NCBI GenBank assembly: GCA_013398055.1 | Contig: VZRS01008351.1 | Location: forward strand, 949,943-1,013,942 | Direction of reading: 5' to 3' | DNA length: 64,000 nt | Origin: Ifrita kowaldi | Lineage: Eukaryota > Chordata > Aves > Passeriformes > Cinclosomatidae | Part shown: positions 1 through 12,820 of the stretch, one piece after another | Layout of the letters: each line of letters starts with the position of its first letter | How positions within the stretch are numbered: the first letter of the stretch is position 1 | Position numbers and translations under genes: made by a program | The notes under the pieces: model-generated | What the model saw: the letters and a program-made list of their open reading frames with translations, nothing else | What the model was told of the DNA's origin: nothing | Databases searched by the model: none

Positions 1-128
1 CTTAACATACTATAGTTTATTTATAAATACTTTTGGCTTTAAAAGCACTCAGATTTTGGATATAAGCTTTTTGCTGTGGATATTTCTCACTTAAGAGTTT
101 TATCATGTTTTCTCTGTTTCTTCTCTAG

Positions 129-248
129 AGATATGGACCAAGTACTTGATGCTTATGAAAATAAGAAGCCCTTTTACCTTTATACAGGCAGAGGGCCATC
201 CTCTCAGGCAATGCACGTTGGTCATCTTATCCCATTTATGTTCACAAA
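129..248 (+). CDS. WARS1: WARS1 exon with HVGH signature
   Basis: The acceptor is the AG at 127-128. The first base completes a split codon and reading continues DMDQVLDAYENKKPFYLYTG. The HVGH class I signature is at 214-225. The donor GT is at 249-250 and splits a Lys codon (aa|g) with the next exon. Confidence 0.95.
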
Positions 249-3200
249 GTAAGCTATTTTTACCATTTGTGTTAATCAAAGCATTTTTTTCAAAGGAAAC
301 GTTGACCGTGGCTTGTGAAACTGCCAAAATGATACATTGCAAGGAGTTCTGATTATGTGAGGTGAATATTAATGAACTTAATTCAGTCTTACCTTTCATT
401 CAGGTGAACACAATCCCTGCATCACCATAAAGCCCTCTTCCTTACTCCCTTAGCCATGTGGCACTCCTTAGAAATTTTGTTGTTCCTGAAAACCAGTTTG
501 TTACAAGACTCAGTAACATTGCTCTGTAAGGTGGTGCCTGCAGCAGCAGGACACAGAGACACTGGGCTCAGAAAGCTAAAACCTCTTTGAGTTCTGGTTC
601 CTCTGCAACTGGTGACCACTGTCATGACCACTGACTTACTGTACAGGAAACAGTAAGTGTGAGTCTTTTTTCCAGGTAAATGGTCATTATAATCTGTATA
701 AAACATTTTATCTACTCACATAAATATAACTGCATGTGCATACAAAGAGCAGAGCAGACCTCTTTATATACATTTTGTTTAAATATATAAAAATATTTTA
801 GCTGCATGACTTACATCTTGATTTTAACTTACTTGGGATAAAATATATCTGCTTCTGTTAGGTGGCTGCAAGAAGTGTTTGATGTTCCCTTGGTAATACA
901 GTTAACTGATGATGAAAAATACCTTTGGAAGGACATGACAATTGAGAAGGCATATGAATATGCTAGAGAAAATGCAAAAGACATCATTGCATGTGGTTTT
1001 GACGTTAATAAAACCTTTATATTTTCGGATTTAGACTATTTAGGGTAAGTATAAATTTCTTTAGAGCATTGTAGTGAAAAAAGTGTCTGTATTTTCTCTC
1101 TTACTTTGAGAGTCAGCAATGTTTTAATAAGTGTGTCTAAATTTGAAAGCTTTGGGACAAGTTTTGTAACACTTAAAATAGAAACATTTTTTCTGCTGTC
1201 TAACGTTTTATATATACTATTGTCATTCCTGTATAACATATTAACAAATACTTGTGTGTGCAATTTGTAAATTATGAAAAATATGTTAAACCAGCTAAAG
1301 TGTAAAAATACCTAAACCACCAAGAAACTTCCAGTTTGATTTGCTTAAGATGGTATCAAAATCTCTCAGATACGTTTACACTTTATCCACATTAACAGAA
1401 GGCATTGCAGCAGCTTGTTGTGATCAATTATTTTAATAACACAGCATGAAAGATTATTGAGTGAAATTTAAAGAAGATTTAAGAAAAAGAAGTTGCTGTT
1501 GAAACTGCATCTCAGTGGGAAAGCGTTTATCCTGTGTGGGATACATGCAGGGGATACCAAGCAACACAGACGATGTGATCTATTTAAGTTGCCAGAGTTC
1601 ACAGAGAAGCATAAGTAAACTTCAGGCTCCATGAGACATTTTGGCAGCATTTCTGAATGAAAATATTTCTGGGTTTGGACAGCTACTTGTAGGGGGAAAA
1701 AAAAAAAGTTTCTAGTAATTGTTGGGGGAAGGGAAGAATAAATTAAACTTTCAAGGCATAAAATTCCTAATTCCTAAAATTCTCTAATTATCATCTCAAC
1801 GCGCCACAAAAAGTCTGAAACTGTGAGATTTAATCCTGCAGGGTTTTTTATGCTCTCAGCATTTGCAGTGGAAGCTTGTACATGCACTCTCCTCCTCTTC
1901 TCATTTTATTTTTCCACGTTTTTTTTTCTCACAGGACAAGTGCCGGATTCTACAAAAACATTGTCAAAGTTCAGAAGCATGTCACATTTAACCAAGTGAA
2001 AGGAATCTTTGGCTTTACAGACAGTGATTGCATTGGTAGGCAATCATACAAGTTACAAGAAACAGTGCTTGCTTTCACTTTCAATTGAGCTATTTTAAGT
2101 TGACAGTTTAAAGAGATTAGTGTCTGCCATTCATGAAACAGACAGAAAAAGCAGGATGATCATGTTTCTAGGCTGATTCTGATTCTGATGTTATTGTTGT
2201 TCCTTCAGAACAGAAAACACTTTACCATGAAATTTCTAGCATGACGTCTACCTTTTTGACTTTAGTAAGAGCAAAGTACAAAACACAGATGTTGAAGGGT
2301 CCAAAACAGAACTACTTTCTCTTTTTTTTTCTTTTTTATTCTTTTGTTACTGTGATTGGAGCTATGGACAATTTTACCTCCTAGAAATTTCTATGCCAAA
2401 TTTATAAAGTAACTTGTCAGCAGAAGTTGTTAATACACACACACGTTTACATATATGAAAAAAGTTGAGTGCTCAATAGCGTAATTATCAAGGTGCTGCG
2501 TAACTTGTCTTCCATTTACTTCACTGCAATTGCAGGTTTCTGTCACATGGCTAAAAAAAAGATTCTGTGTAAAAATGGCATTAAATCCTGGATGTTTCTG
2601 AGCACTGTCATCATTCTTTGTCCAGTGATTGGGCCACTGACAGCTTTTCAGCCTTCACTGTAACCAAGGAAGATTTTCATTTGTTTTAGCAGTGCTCTAA
2701 TAAAGGATGGTATTGTGATAATGACTTCATCGCATGTTTGGAAAAGTCTGCTACTTGCTCTCTGTTCGGATAGGATTTTGTTCAGGGAAGCAGGTTGGCC
2801 ACGCTGTGATTAAGGCCTGTATGAAAAAGAAAACTGGGCACATCTGAGATGCTTCATGAGTATATAGCAGTGATTCTCAGATTTAGAGGGAAATGTGATG
2901 ATTGTAGCTGTTCTCTCACAAAGTGAAAAAAAATGAGAAGCTTAGTCAATTCTGTTTCTGGAAAGGGTAGATAGTTCAATGGTTAAGAGAGAATGCAGTG
3001 ATGAATTTTTTCTGAAGTCAATGTGGTCACAGCTTGCCTTTTATCATTAGTTTCTATGTCAGTTGAAGGTCTGTAGACATTGCAGAAGGTAAAGATTAAA
3101 AAGTTTCCTCAGATAAGGCAACAATGCTTGATAAAGACAGAGCTTGGTCTTCAAATAAGTATCTGGATGATTCGCTTGTGCATTTTACATACTGCAAAAA

Positions 3201-6200
3201 ATTCTCTGTTTATCACTGCTTCTGTTGATTGCTTAGCTTTTCCAAACATGTTTTTTAGGTAAGATCAGTTTTCCTGCTATCCAAGCTGCTCCATCCTTCA
3301 GTTCATCATTTCCACAGATCTTCAATGGCAAGGAGAATATTCAATGTCTTATCCCATGTGCTATTGACCAGGTAAGAAAATCATATTGCCTAATCTGTTT
3401 TTCATGGACTTGGTTTTGTATTGTACCATTCAAGTTTCATGGTGGTGTCTTGAAGCATCTGTAAAACATTCCTGCAAGCACCTTTCTGGGGTAGAAACTG
3501 GAAGACCTAAAAGGTGAAAAGATGAAGGCTTAACCCAACGGTCATATATTCATCCAGTCTTGGATCTCTCTTGGTCTCAAGTCAGTTCACACTGAGCTGA
3601 CATCTAGGAAAGCAAAGACAGCAACATCTATGCAAAAGCACGCTGACATGGGGGTAGGAAGAAACTTTTGGCCATCTCCATGGTAACTTGGACAAGATGG
3701 AATGAGCTCAACTTGCAGCACAAGAGATTTCTGTTGAATCATGGAGAAAAACCCTCTCTCAGTAAGAATAAAGAAGCATTGAAATAGTTTGCCTGAAAGG
3801 CTACAGAACCTTAACAGTTCAGGTTTTTAGAGAGAGCTGGAAGAACATCAGATACAAATGAGAGTGATAGGATTTTTTTAAATAAGCAGTGTTTCTAGGA
3901 ATCACATCCTGCACTGTCTGAATCTTTGGCTATTTTAGTCACAGGGACAGACACTGAAAGATGATGTAATCATATTCATCACCAGACTATTATGAAGTAA
4001 TATTATTGCACTTTGGTTTGAGTCACATCATCAGCGCAGCACTGCCAGCTTGATCACTGATTTAGTTCAGATTCTCTGTTGTTAAAGTCTTTGGGAGAAA
4101 GCTTCCATTGTAGGTTGCATCCATCTCCAGGCATATTAAGCATGGTTTTAGCAACTAATTGAATTCACGTAAAATTTTGTAAATATGCTTATTACTTAAG
4201 GGAATCAGAGTGTACAGCACTATGGAAAAGAAAAAGGGGGATCTTGTTTGTTGCTCCTCTGAATGAACTGGGTTGGAAGTAGGTTCTGGAACATTTCATG
4301 GTTTGTTTTTTTCAGTTTTTGGGTTTTTGACATCACTTTTTAAGGCATGAATGAGTCAGCACCAATCAGCTTTTAAATTACATTTTTCAACTTTATTCTG
4401 TGCTTTTATTGATGGTTGTTTTAGGACCCTTATTTTAGAATGACCCGCGATGTAGCACCAAGAATTGGACAGCCTAAACCAGCCTTACTGCACTCAGTCT
4501 TCTTCCCAGCCCTACAAGGAGCACAGACCAAAATGAGTGCTAGTGACCCAAACTCCTCCATCTTCCTCACTGATACACCCAAACAAATCAAGACAAAGGT
4601 AAGGACCTGCAAAGCCTGATAGCAGAAAGCTTTACAATGAAAAGGAGTGGTGGTCATAAAATCATAGAGTCATTTAGGTCAGAAAGGACCCTTGAGATCA
4701 TGGAGTTCAACCATAAACCTGTCCCTGTCAAGCCCACTACTAAACCATGTCTATAGGTACCATATAAGTAGTCTCCAGCATCACCAGGAAGTGCTGCAGA
4801 GGTTGGCCCACAGCTCCTACCTGACACTGCTTTGATATCCCCCCCGACATCCACCTTCAGTGGCCCTCCTGGTTACAATGACAATTTTTAATGTTTTCTT
4901 TGAACATATATGAATCTTTTTTTCCTTACATTTCATGGCAAAGTATCTTCAGGAATTGACTGAGTTATGCAAATTTAGCTAGACTATCAAATATGATCTT
5001 TTGCCTTACCAGCTAGTCTGACAGTACAAATATAAGCTGGGATAGTGTACAAAACATGTTTGTTTTTCTGATACCTGCAGAGCAGTGGTGTAAGAATAAG
5101 AGCTGTGGAGGCTCATGCTCTTAAAATAAATACTATGTTGCCATAGTTTTGAAATCTGACAAGCCATGATGTAAACCTAATGAACAGCTTTTTCTTGACT
5201 GCCTCTCCTTGTTGGGAGCACCAAACTTGGCACCGTGTTAGTTACAGCACAGCTCAGACCTTCCCTGCTGCTTGGGAATCTATTGCTGACAATTCACAGA
5301 TAAATCTGCTCACTCCAGTTCACAAATAAACATTGTGTTGAATTTCAACTCAGTTTTAGAGGGGGTATTTTCTTCTATCTGAGTATATTCCTAGTTTGTT
5401 TTCCAAGTTCAAAGTAAGATCACTCTTATCTGGCGTCAGATGATTTAGTTTGGCAAAAGTTTGCCTGTGTTGTGATATTTAAAGAAAATGAAAGTTAGTC
5501 CTTGGGAAAGAATTTATAGGCATGATACCAGACATGAAATAACTGTCAAAACAAGAAGAAAATATGTTTATGTTGTTTCTGTTGGGCAGGCTTGGATTAA
5601 TTCTCTTATGGTCAGACTCTTCTCCAGCCACCTCATAACACTTCATTCCCTTTTGTAGAAACTGATTAAACAGTACTGTTTTGAAGAATTGGAATTCTTC
5701 ATGTGTTTGGATTATAATAATTCCAGTTTATTTGCACAATTTCAGAGTTGCTTTTTTAAAAAAAGTGTAATTTCAGAATAGAGAATACATGGTTGATGGT
5801 ATTATTGGTAACATTCTTCCATGGTTTTTTCCTAGGAAGTAGCTTGTAATCTGCAGAGATCCAAGTTCATCAGTCATTATTCTGCTGTCTTTAAACTACT
5901 TGGAAAAATAAAAAAAATAATTCTAGCTATTTGGAATATAAAAAGCATTAAGAAAAATCCAGAACATGATGTCAAGTAATGAGTAATGGAGGACAAACTG
6001 AGATTTATTTCAGCTTCTGAAACCCATCAGAAACAAATCTTTATGGAAATAGAGCTTGAGTGAAAAACCAAATACTGTTATAGCAAATAAATTAAAAGAC
6101 AGAGTAGGAAGGGTGACTTCTGATCATGAATGAAGGTTAAAAAGATAGTGCTACACTGGACAAAAAAAATTACTGCTTACAGCATTTTTCAGATTATTGG

Positions 6201-9200
6201 TACGTTGCTAATTAATGAGGTTCAAAACTTACAGGTAATAGAAGATAAAAAATTGCTAAATATTGGGAAAGGCTGAGAAGCTTCTGGGTAATCAAATGAG
6301 ATGAATGGCAGTATTTGAATAAACTATTCTTATTCCACCTATCAGCAAATTACAGATCAATTACTTGTTTGCTTTCCTATAAAGTGTTGCTTAGATTTTA
6401 TGTCTGTAGACATATTGGGGGATTCAGAGAAATTCAGGAGGAAAAAAAGCAGTGCATCACTATAGACAGGTCACTGAAACCCTCAGTCAATGAGTAGGTG
6501 CCAGAATATGTAAAAAAAATAATTTGATATTAAGAAATGAAACATTTTGTGTTTCAACAAAAAAATGCCTTCACCTGGCATTTCGTATTTAATCCCTCTC
6601 AGTTCAGGAAGAAGACAAACTGTAGAGATAAAGGGTATCGGAAGAATTTCATACAGGCTTACAAAATCTAGTAAGGAGAGAGGTCAGTGCAGAGCAGTAT
6701 GTAAAAACTTTATTTTACAGATGCTGAGACAGCTATTCAGGCTGCCCTACAATGTAAGAATAGATGTAATGTGGCACATGACAGTTCATTTCCTTAAAAT
6801 ATTCATCAGTGCATCATTTCTGATTGTAGTTCGTTGCCACAAGACGAACAAGGTGGTTGGAGAGATTCAGAAAAGCACTAGACAGTCTATACAGATAGTA
6901 GGAATGTTCATAAATTGTAAATATATAACAGCTCCTAGATACCAGAACTAAAAAAAAACCCCACTTCATATGCAAATGTGTCTCTTGGCAGGTTGATTAT
7001 GGTATCTCTAAAGATACAAGAGCTAAATGAAAGCTCAGCATATGGTTAAGAAATATTTTTTTCCTCCACTTAGCAATTTATTTTCTTTAAATCTGTAGGA
7101 AGATTAGCATCCTCAGAGTTCTACATATGTTTAAATGTTTAAAATAGGCCAGTGACTTCTGAATTTATTGAGAATGGGATTAGCAATTATATCTGTTCAA
7201 CAGTGCCTTTCATCTGCCTATGGGAAACTATGCTTAAAAAGAAGGATGTCAGCAAATACTCCATTTTTATACCGAAAAATTGGGCATTGGTCTGATTTTA
7301 AGCGTTCTGGACAGACTTTTGTAATCTTTAACTTTGCTTTGTCTTGTTTTCCTTTTCCCCAAAAAGAGGAGACTGTAGCCAGTTTTCCCTGCTGGGTTCT
7401 GATGACCTCCTTTTTTCAGTCCTGAGGCTCTGCATTAACTTGCCCTACTCATTCTTCAGCTAATCCTTAATAAAGAGTTTGGAAGATCATGGCACATCTC
7501 TGTTTGCACTAAAGTAATCCCTAATGCAGTGGGAATTACAGCAAGAGCTCCTGGTGTTGTTTCAGATTAACAAGCACGCCTTCTCGGGAGGCAGGGACAC
7601 CATTGAGGAGCACAGGAAGTACGGAGGCAACTGTGACGTTGATGTGTCTTTTATGTACCTGACTTTCTTCCTGGAAGATGATGACAGGCTCGAGCAACTG
7701 AAGCAGGTGAGTAATCAGACTGAAGACAGGGTTATGCATTACATGCTGCGAGGACAAACAACCTCAGCCCTCAGCTGAGCTGTAACTCAGTCCTCCTGTG
7801 AACCTTCTCCAGGAAGGTAATTTTGGTGTTATCTCATGCTCTCCATCCCCTGCAAACTTCAGTATTAGTATCTCAGTTTTTATTTCTTTGCAATGTTCTT
7901 TCTCACAGGCCAATCTGTCTCTTCTTTAAAAAAAAAATCCCTAGTGTTTTCACAGGAATCTCCAACACTCTGTGGGACAGTATCTTCCCTCCCTTTCAAA
8001 TAAGGCCACTTTAGGATTAGTGTTGTTTTGATCGTATAATACACTCTGCTGGTTCCTCATTGTAAAGTACCTAAACACTTTGCAAAACTACAAAAGCTCA
8101 TGTCTAAACTTGCTGGTTTTGTTTTTTTCTTATCATCACAAAAAATTTAATAGCTCTGAGGAATTGGTTCACTGATCCCAGGCAAAAACTGCTTCATTCA
8201 TGTATGTTGCATTTTCCTGAAGCCTGTCTGGCAGACTTCTGTCCCCAGGGCTGGTAGCAAGCCATTTCCCTTCCCTTCATCACCAATACTAGGTGGTGTG
8301 TGTTGTCTAGAAGGCAGGAGCTCCACTAGATAACACCCATGTCACATAGGCTTATCATCTTTCTGCTGCTGGGAACAGCTGCAAGAAAGTCAAGAGCTGC
8401 AGATTCTTCCCCAGCCCTCTACTCCTTCCCGCACAAGAGCAGGGTTGGATAGCTACTCTTTCCCATGCTGTTGTAAATTCCTTATGAATTGTGAATTGAA
8501 ATGTGAATCAAGTCCACATTTGACTTGAAGAGATTTGTTTCATTGATCTCCAACCACTGCAGGAGTGTCAGCCTAACTCTGCTGCAGAGCACAAAGCCTG
8601 GCCAGAGCACAAAGCTTGCAGCTCGCTGCAGTGGTGCCTCAGAACCCGAATGGAAAACATGAAGTTGCCCATTGTAGCAGCATCAGTGCAGCTGCTTCAG
8701 GTGTAGCACCAGAGGATACTTTCAGAGAAAGCAACATTGGTGTTTTTATAACAAACTAACAAGCAAAAGATTACACACAACCCCCAAAACCCACCACTGA
8801 AATTGCAAGTCCATTTGTTCTTGGTAATGTGTCTTGCTCTTGCTGAGTGAACATCAGCAGCATTTACACGTTGGACAGGTGTTACAAATGGCTTGATGAC
8901 AAGAGGAGGTAAGATTATCATGTTTGTTGTCATTTCAAATATGGCTGAACCGCGCCAGCTGTGGTTTCTCAACGTGGCTGAACCAATAAACTGTTGGCCT
9001 GTGCTTCTAAGCTAAAGCATTTCAGTATTGAGCAATGGAATGGATTACCAGCTGTGAATATGACTACAGTGTAAACATAGATTCTGAGTGTCTTTGCTAT
9101 AAAAAGGATATTTTAATCACATCTAGTCTCTTACCGAAATGCAGTGAGAGAAAAATATAAGAATTTGTACCTGTTATTGCGAAAAAATAAAAAATAAAAA

Positions 9201-9690
9201 AAAGCTTAGGGTGACTGTTTATTTGAACTGGGATTCTGGGGAGGAAAATACGCTGTTTCCTGCAAGTAATTACAGGATTTCCTCGTTAAACTTGTGAAGG
9301 TAGTTTATTCAGTCCTTACAATAACTTGTCACATATGAACTTTCCCAGCTGCCTTATCTTTTAATCAGGCAACAAGCAACTCTGCAAGTTGCATTTTCAG
9401 AGTGATACCAGATAATCTTCTAAGGCGTGTGCTTATTTTTAAGAGATCCAAATCTGTCTTCTGAAGAAATCCTGGTTACTGAGTCTTTTTGTGAATGGCA
9501 CCATGTTCAGCAACCAACACTTTCTTGACAGGCTTACACCAGTGGGGAATTGCTCACGGGGGAGCTGAAGAAGGTACTTATTGAAACAATGCAGCCCTTG
9601 GTAGCAGCTCATCAAGAAAGAAGGAAGCAGGTCACAGATGAAATTGTGAAGAAGTTCATGACTCCAAGGAAGCTGGCTTTTGAATTTTGA
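129..9690 (+). CDS. WARS1: Tryptophanyl-tRNA synthetase, cytoplasmic (3' part, seven exons)
   Basis: Class I aminoacyl-tRNA synthetase that charges tRNA-Trp in the cytosol. Coding exons seen: 129-248, 862-1044, 1935-2035, 3259-3371, 4425-4598, 7566-7706, 9532-9690. Joined, they encode 329 residues collinear with the human protein from about residue 143 to the C-terminus, with very high identity as I recall it. The HVGH ATP-binding signature lies at 214-225 and the KMSAS loop at 4530-4544. The two last exons supply the helical anticodon-binding part. The protein ends in AFEF, one residue shorter than my recollection of human. The N-terminal WHEP domain and first exons lie left of the window, so the entry is partial at its 5' end. 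All introns are GT-AG and the frame is continuous, so nothing suggests a pseudogene. Human WARS1 is interferon-inducible, but its promoter is not in this window. Confidence 0.97.
862..1044 (+). CDS. WARS1: WARS1 exon, Rossmann-fold segment
   Basis: Acceptor AG at 860-861 and donor GT at 1045-1046. It encodes a segment beginning WLQEVFDVPLV and ending FSDLDYL, then the first two bases of a Gly codon. This matches the human nucleotide-binding core without gaps. Confidence 0.95.
1935..2035 (+). CDS. WARS1: WARS1 exon, tryptophan pocket region
   Basis: It follows a T-rich polypyrimidine tract and AG at 1933-1934, with donor GT at 2036-2037. It encodes TSAGFYKNIVKVQKHVTFNQ and then VKGIFGFTDSDCI. 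The family-conserved GIFGFTDSDCIG stretch is split here in a Gly codon. Confidence 0.95.
3259..3371 (+). CDS. WARS1: WARS1 exon, ISFPAIQAAPSF block
   Basis: Acceptor AG at 3257-3258 and donor GT at 3372-3373, ending in phase 0. The peptide contains KISFPAIQAAPSF and CLIPCAIDQ, both conserved in vertebrate cytosolic TrpRS. Confidence 0.95.
4425..4598 (+). CDS. WARS1: WARS1 exon with KMSAS loop
   Basis: Phase 0 at both ends. It opens DPYFRMTRDVAPRIG and carries the catalytic KMSAS loop at 4530-4544, followed by DPNSSIFLTD. The following intron is the longest of the gene here (about 3 kb) and begins with a CR1 fragment. Confidence 0.96.
4656..4870 (-). repeat. CR1 LINE 3' fragment in a WARS1 intron
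   Basis: The left edge carries the ATCATAGAGTCATTTAGGTC type terminus and continues through AGATCATGGAGTTCAACC. That is the reverse complement of a CR1 3' end. It is about 215 bp, diverged, and lies just inside the intron after the KMSAS exon. Confidence 0.8.
7566..7706 (+). CDS. WARS1: WARS1 exon, start of anticodon-binding part
   Basis: Acceptor AG at 7564-7565 and donor GT at 7707-7708, phase 0 to 0. It encodes INKHAFSGGRDTIEEHRKYG, then NCDVDVSFMYLTFFLEDDDR. An open frame also runs through the acceptor from 7524, but the first 14 codons there are intron. Confidence 0.96.
9532..9690 (+). CDS. WARS1: WARS1 terminal coding exon
   Basis: Acceptor AG at 9530-9531. It encodes AYTSGELLTGELKKVLIE through FMTPRKLAFEF, then TGA at 9688-9690. 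This matches the C-terminal helix of the human enzyme, including the TDEIVKxFMTPRKL block. Confidence 0.96.
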   Translation, partial: AYTSGELLTGELKKVLIETMQPLVAAHQERRKQVTDEIVKKFMTPRKLAFEF

Positions 9691-9990
9691 AGAAATGTGT
9701 ATGTAACTTAGCACTTGATAATCCACAACCGAGTAATTGTTGTCTTCTGTTGTATGTCATCACTCCCTAGTTATGTACAGCCTGTAATCGATGCTTTATA
9801 AATAATGAGTAAATTATCATGAACAGCAGAGTACAAAAAAAGTTTAAAATAGGACTTTGTATCTATTTAAAATCAGAATATGCAGGACAGAATCGCTCAG
9901 TCTTGCAGAAAAGCATGTATGTCAGCCCAACATTGTATTTTAATGTATTTCATGTTGAAAATATAAATAAAATTTCCATTTGTTGATAAA
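9691..9990 (+). other. WARS1: WARS1 3' UTR with poly(A) signal
   Basis: About 300 nt of AT-rich sequence after the stop codon, with a canonical AATAAA at 9966-9971. Cleavage is expected 10-25 nt after it. No second strong signal close by was seen. Confidence 0.75.
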
Positions 9991-12334
9991 GGCTAACTGG
10001 GAAATGGTTTTAAATATGTTGGTAAGAGGTCATATCTCAAACTAATAAATAGTAGCTCCATTTTCTTTTGTACTGTGTACTTTGGTTTACTGGACTGTAT
10101 GTCCTCTTGGGCTACTGAGAACATGCTGCACACAAAAAAGTAGTGAATGTTACAAGGTGGGATCCATACAGAAAGAGTGGACATCTGGGAGTTGAACACT
10201 GGAGAGAGAGTATCAGACTTGTCTTGTTATCACCTTCCTCTTTGACATTGGGCAAGTTGCAGAAATCTCATAGTACTTTTTTTCTGGAGCTGTTTAGCTG
10301 ATCTGAGTGCCTCTGGAGGGAGGAGGTCATCAGGAGGTTGTCAGGTCCTTGGTATTGACAGGTAGAAGATAGTATAGAAATGCAAATATTAGTTTCTAGT
10401 TATAAGTAACAAGTGTTAAATCATGCTGTGAAAATTGAAGTCACACTGGGCGCAGGGATACTTCTAGTACTGTCTGTTCTCTTTCACTGTACCAGGTTGT
10501 TCAAACTAGGGATACTTATTTTAGGATGTATTCCAGTGGAAAAAAATACATACTTTTTAAAAATACCTTGTGTATTTTAATTATCTCCTTTCTTTGAAAG
10601 AACTTCAATGTCTTTGCTATGATTTATGGAAGAAAAATTCAAATTATTAACTATTTGTTTTGATATGAACCAGTGCTGAGTGCACACTGTTAGATCTGTC
10701 TTGTCTAGAATGGGAAGTTGCTAGCCCAGACATAGTCTTAGCAAAGGTGCTTTTATTTGATGCAGGTAACACAGGTGGGTTAACCTGGCTATGTTTGTTC
10801 AAGGAACCAAGGAAAAGGCAGAATTGCAAGGCAAACCTGGTCCTATTGCATGAGTTTCAAACTCGTGCTGAAAATAGCAAGGCTTAGCTTTTGTCTTTTT
10901 CTTTACAGTTTATGTGAGCTGGCATCTCTCATCTAATGCCATTGACTTCAGCTTATTAGTGAAAACGTTTCCCAGAGACTGTCTCCATAACCCGCAGGCA
11001 AAGCATCTCAGTGCCAGCAAGGGCTTAACAATGAGTAGAAAAACTTTTTTCTTCTAGAAGTAGGGGAGCAATTCTTAGGGGAAAAAAGCAGCTTCTTAAA
11101 TCCAGTAATAAGTAAGCTAAGTCGTAATTACTTTAGACTTTAATGATGACCTTCCTGTTCTTGCAGTCTACTCTTTGTCATCTTTAAGCCATACATAAAA
11201 GATAAGCCTTAAGTTGACTTTAAAAGTGCTTTTACAAACTTAAAATGCAAATTTCTTGTTTAAAATATATGCAGATTTGTTCTGCTAGATTTATTTCATT
11301 AGCTAAGAATTCATTTTGTTATTCACCAAAGGGAAATACGCTGTGGGAGAAACAGTACCATGTTCTGTTCGAGATAAGCAGATGGATTATTTTATAACAA
11401 CAATTGAAATATGTTTTGAAAATGCTAGAAAGGAAAGTGATAGCAAAACTGTTTAGTATTTGTTTGCTGAACAAGCACTGTTTTCAGGTCCTCTGATGAA
11501 TTCATACCAACGTGCTTCTGAGATGGTACAGTTTCTCAGAGGAGTTTTGGTGAATTCCTGAATCTGTTGTTAATTACAGTTCATGTCCCAGAGACATTTA
11601 AAGGTCAAGACAAGGCAGTTTGCAAAAGCATGCTGAAATGTTATCAGGTGTGGTTCATTACATTTTCCTCAATTAGCTCATTTTGTTCATCTCACTGTAA
11701 TAAAAATGTAGATAAAAGTCTGTATCAAACTTCTTTTGTTTTACTTTTTTTTTTTTTTTTAGAAGCCTTTATTTACACTTACTCTGGTTTTGACCTCTCT
11801 TCCTATCTTTTTAGGTGTTGATTTGTCATCTGATGTAGCTGGTCCTTGTTTTAAAGTACTGAAACAGGGTGCCTTAGAACCCCCTTCCAGGTAGACTTCA
11901 GACTGCTCCCAGAGTGAGCTAGTAAGGGTCAGCTGTCAGAGATGACCTGGTCACCAGCCAGACTGGATGTTGCATGTCCCTGTGCACAGCAGCCAGCTCT
12001 GGAATGGGGGAGGCTCAGAGAGACCTGTTTACAGTGACACCTCGGTAGGTTTGGTGTAAAACTGGTGCTTGAGTGGAAACACGGTGCTCATAATTTCTTT
12101 GCAAAAGCACAGATTCTGAATAGCTTCCCACAGTGCTTCCACAATCACCAAGAGGAATGCTGAAACCTACCTGGCTATTCATGAGCATTGTCAGAGCTGA
12201 CGGGAGCTGTCAGTGACATGGAACCTGATCCTGAATGTGACTTCTAAGAATTTTTTTTATCAAGGCCACCAACTTTGTTGCTGAAAGAAATCATCTATAC
12301 AACAAGCTGCAGTTGCTATAGCAAAGTAAACCCA
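9991..12334. other. Intergenic, nothing recognised
   Basis: Spacer between the WARS1 poly(A) site and the inverted-repeat block. It is AT-rich with a poly(T) run near 11745-11760. The open frames here are short and unrelated to any family I know. Confidence 0.5.
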
Positions 12335-12820
12335 ATATTGATGCCATGATGATGATTTTTCTGGTCTTAAAATCGAGTCAAACACAGTTAGAAGGGGAAA
12401 AAGGATTTTACCTTGGTATTTAATTTAATTTAATTTAAGGATCCTTAGGTGCACTACATCCAGGTCGAATGCATCTCAATGCCCACCGCAATGCACACAC
12501 ACAATAGATCTGGTATAACATTATAGGTTTTACTAATTTGCATATCTATCAAAAATTCCCCAATGAAAGGCCTGAATGAGCCCCCCTCCCCAAGGCACCT
12601 TCCCCTGGATGGTTCTATCTTAGTTTACAAACTGTGTTCTGGAGAGGACCTTGGACTCTGGGGCATATTGATCACCTAACTACTAAGCTTCTAAAATGTT
12701 TAGTCTCCTAGCTTAACAAACAAGTCCAAGAATGGAGGCAAAAGCACTAAGAATACAGAAGTTGTAAAAAGGTACAACGAGTATAAAAGAAAAGGCAAAA
12801 AATCATCATGGCATCAATAT
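12335..12820. repeat. Block bounded by an imperfect inverted repeat
   Basis: Left arm 12335-12360 and right arm 12797-12820 are reverse complements apart from one extra ATC triplet in the left arm. Weaker similarity may extend outward, where an AAGGCCA(G)CCAAC word recurs inverted on both flanks. The interior holds a (TTTAA)n stretch at about 12418-12438, and no coding capacity was seen. It could be an old non-autonomous DNA transposon, an LTR, or a fold-back insertion. No target-site duplication is obvious. Confidence 0.5.
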
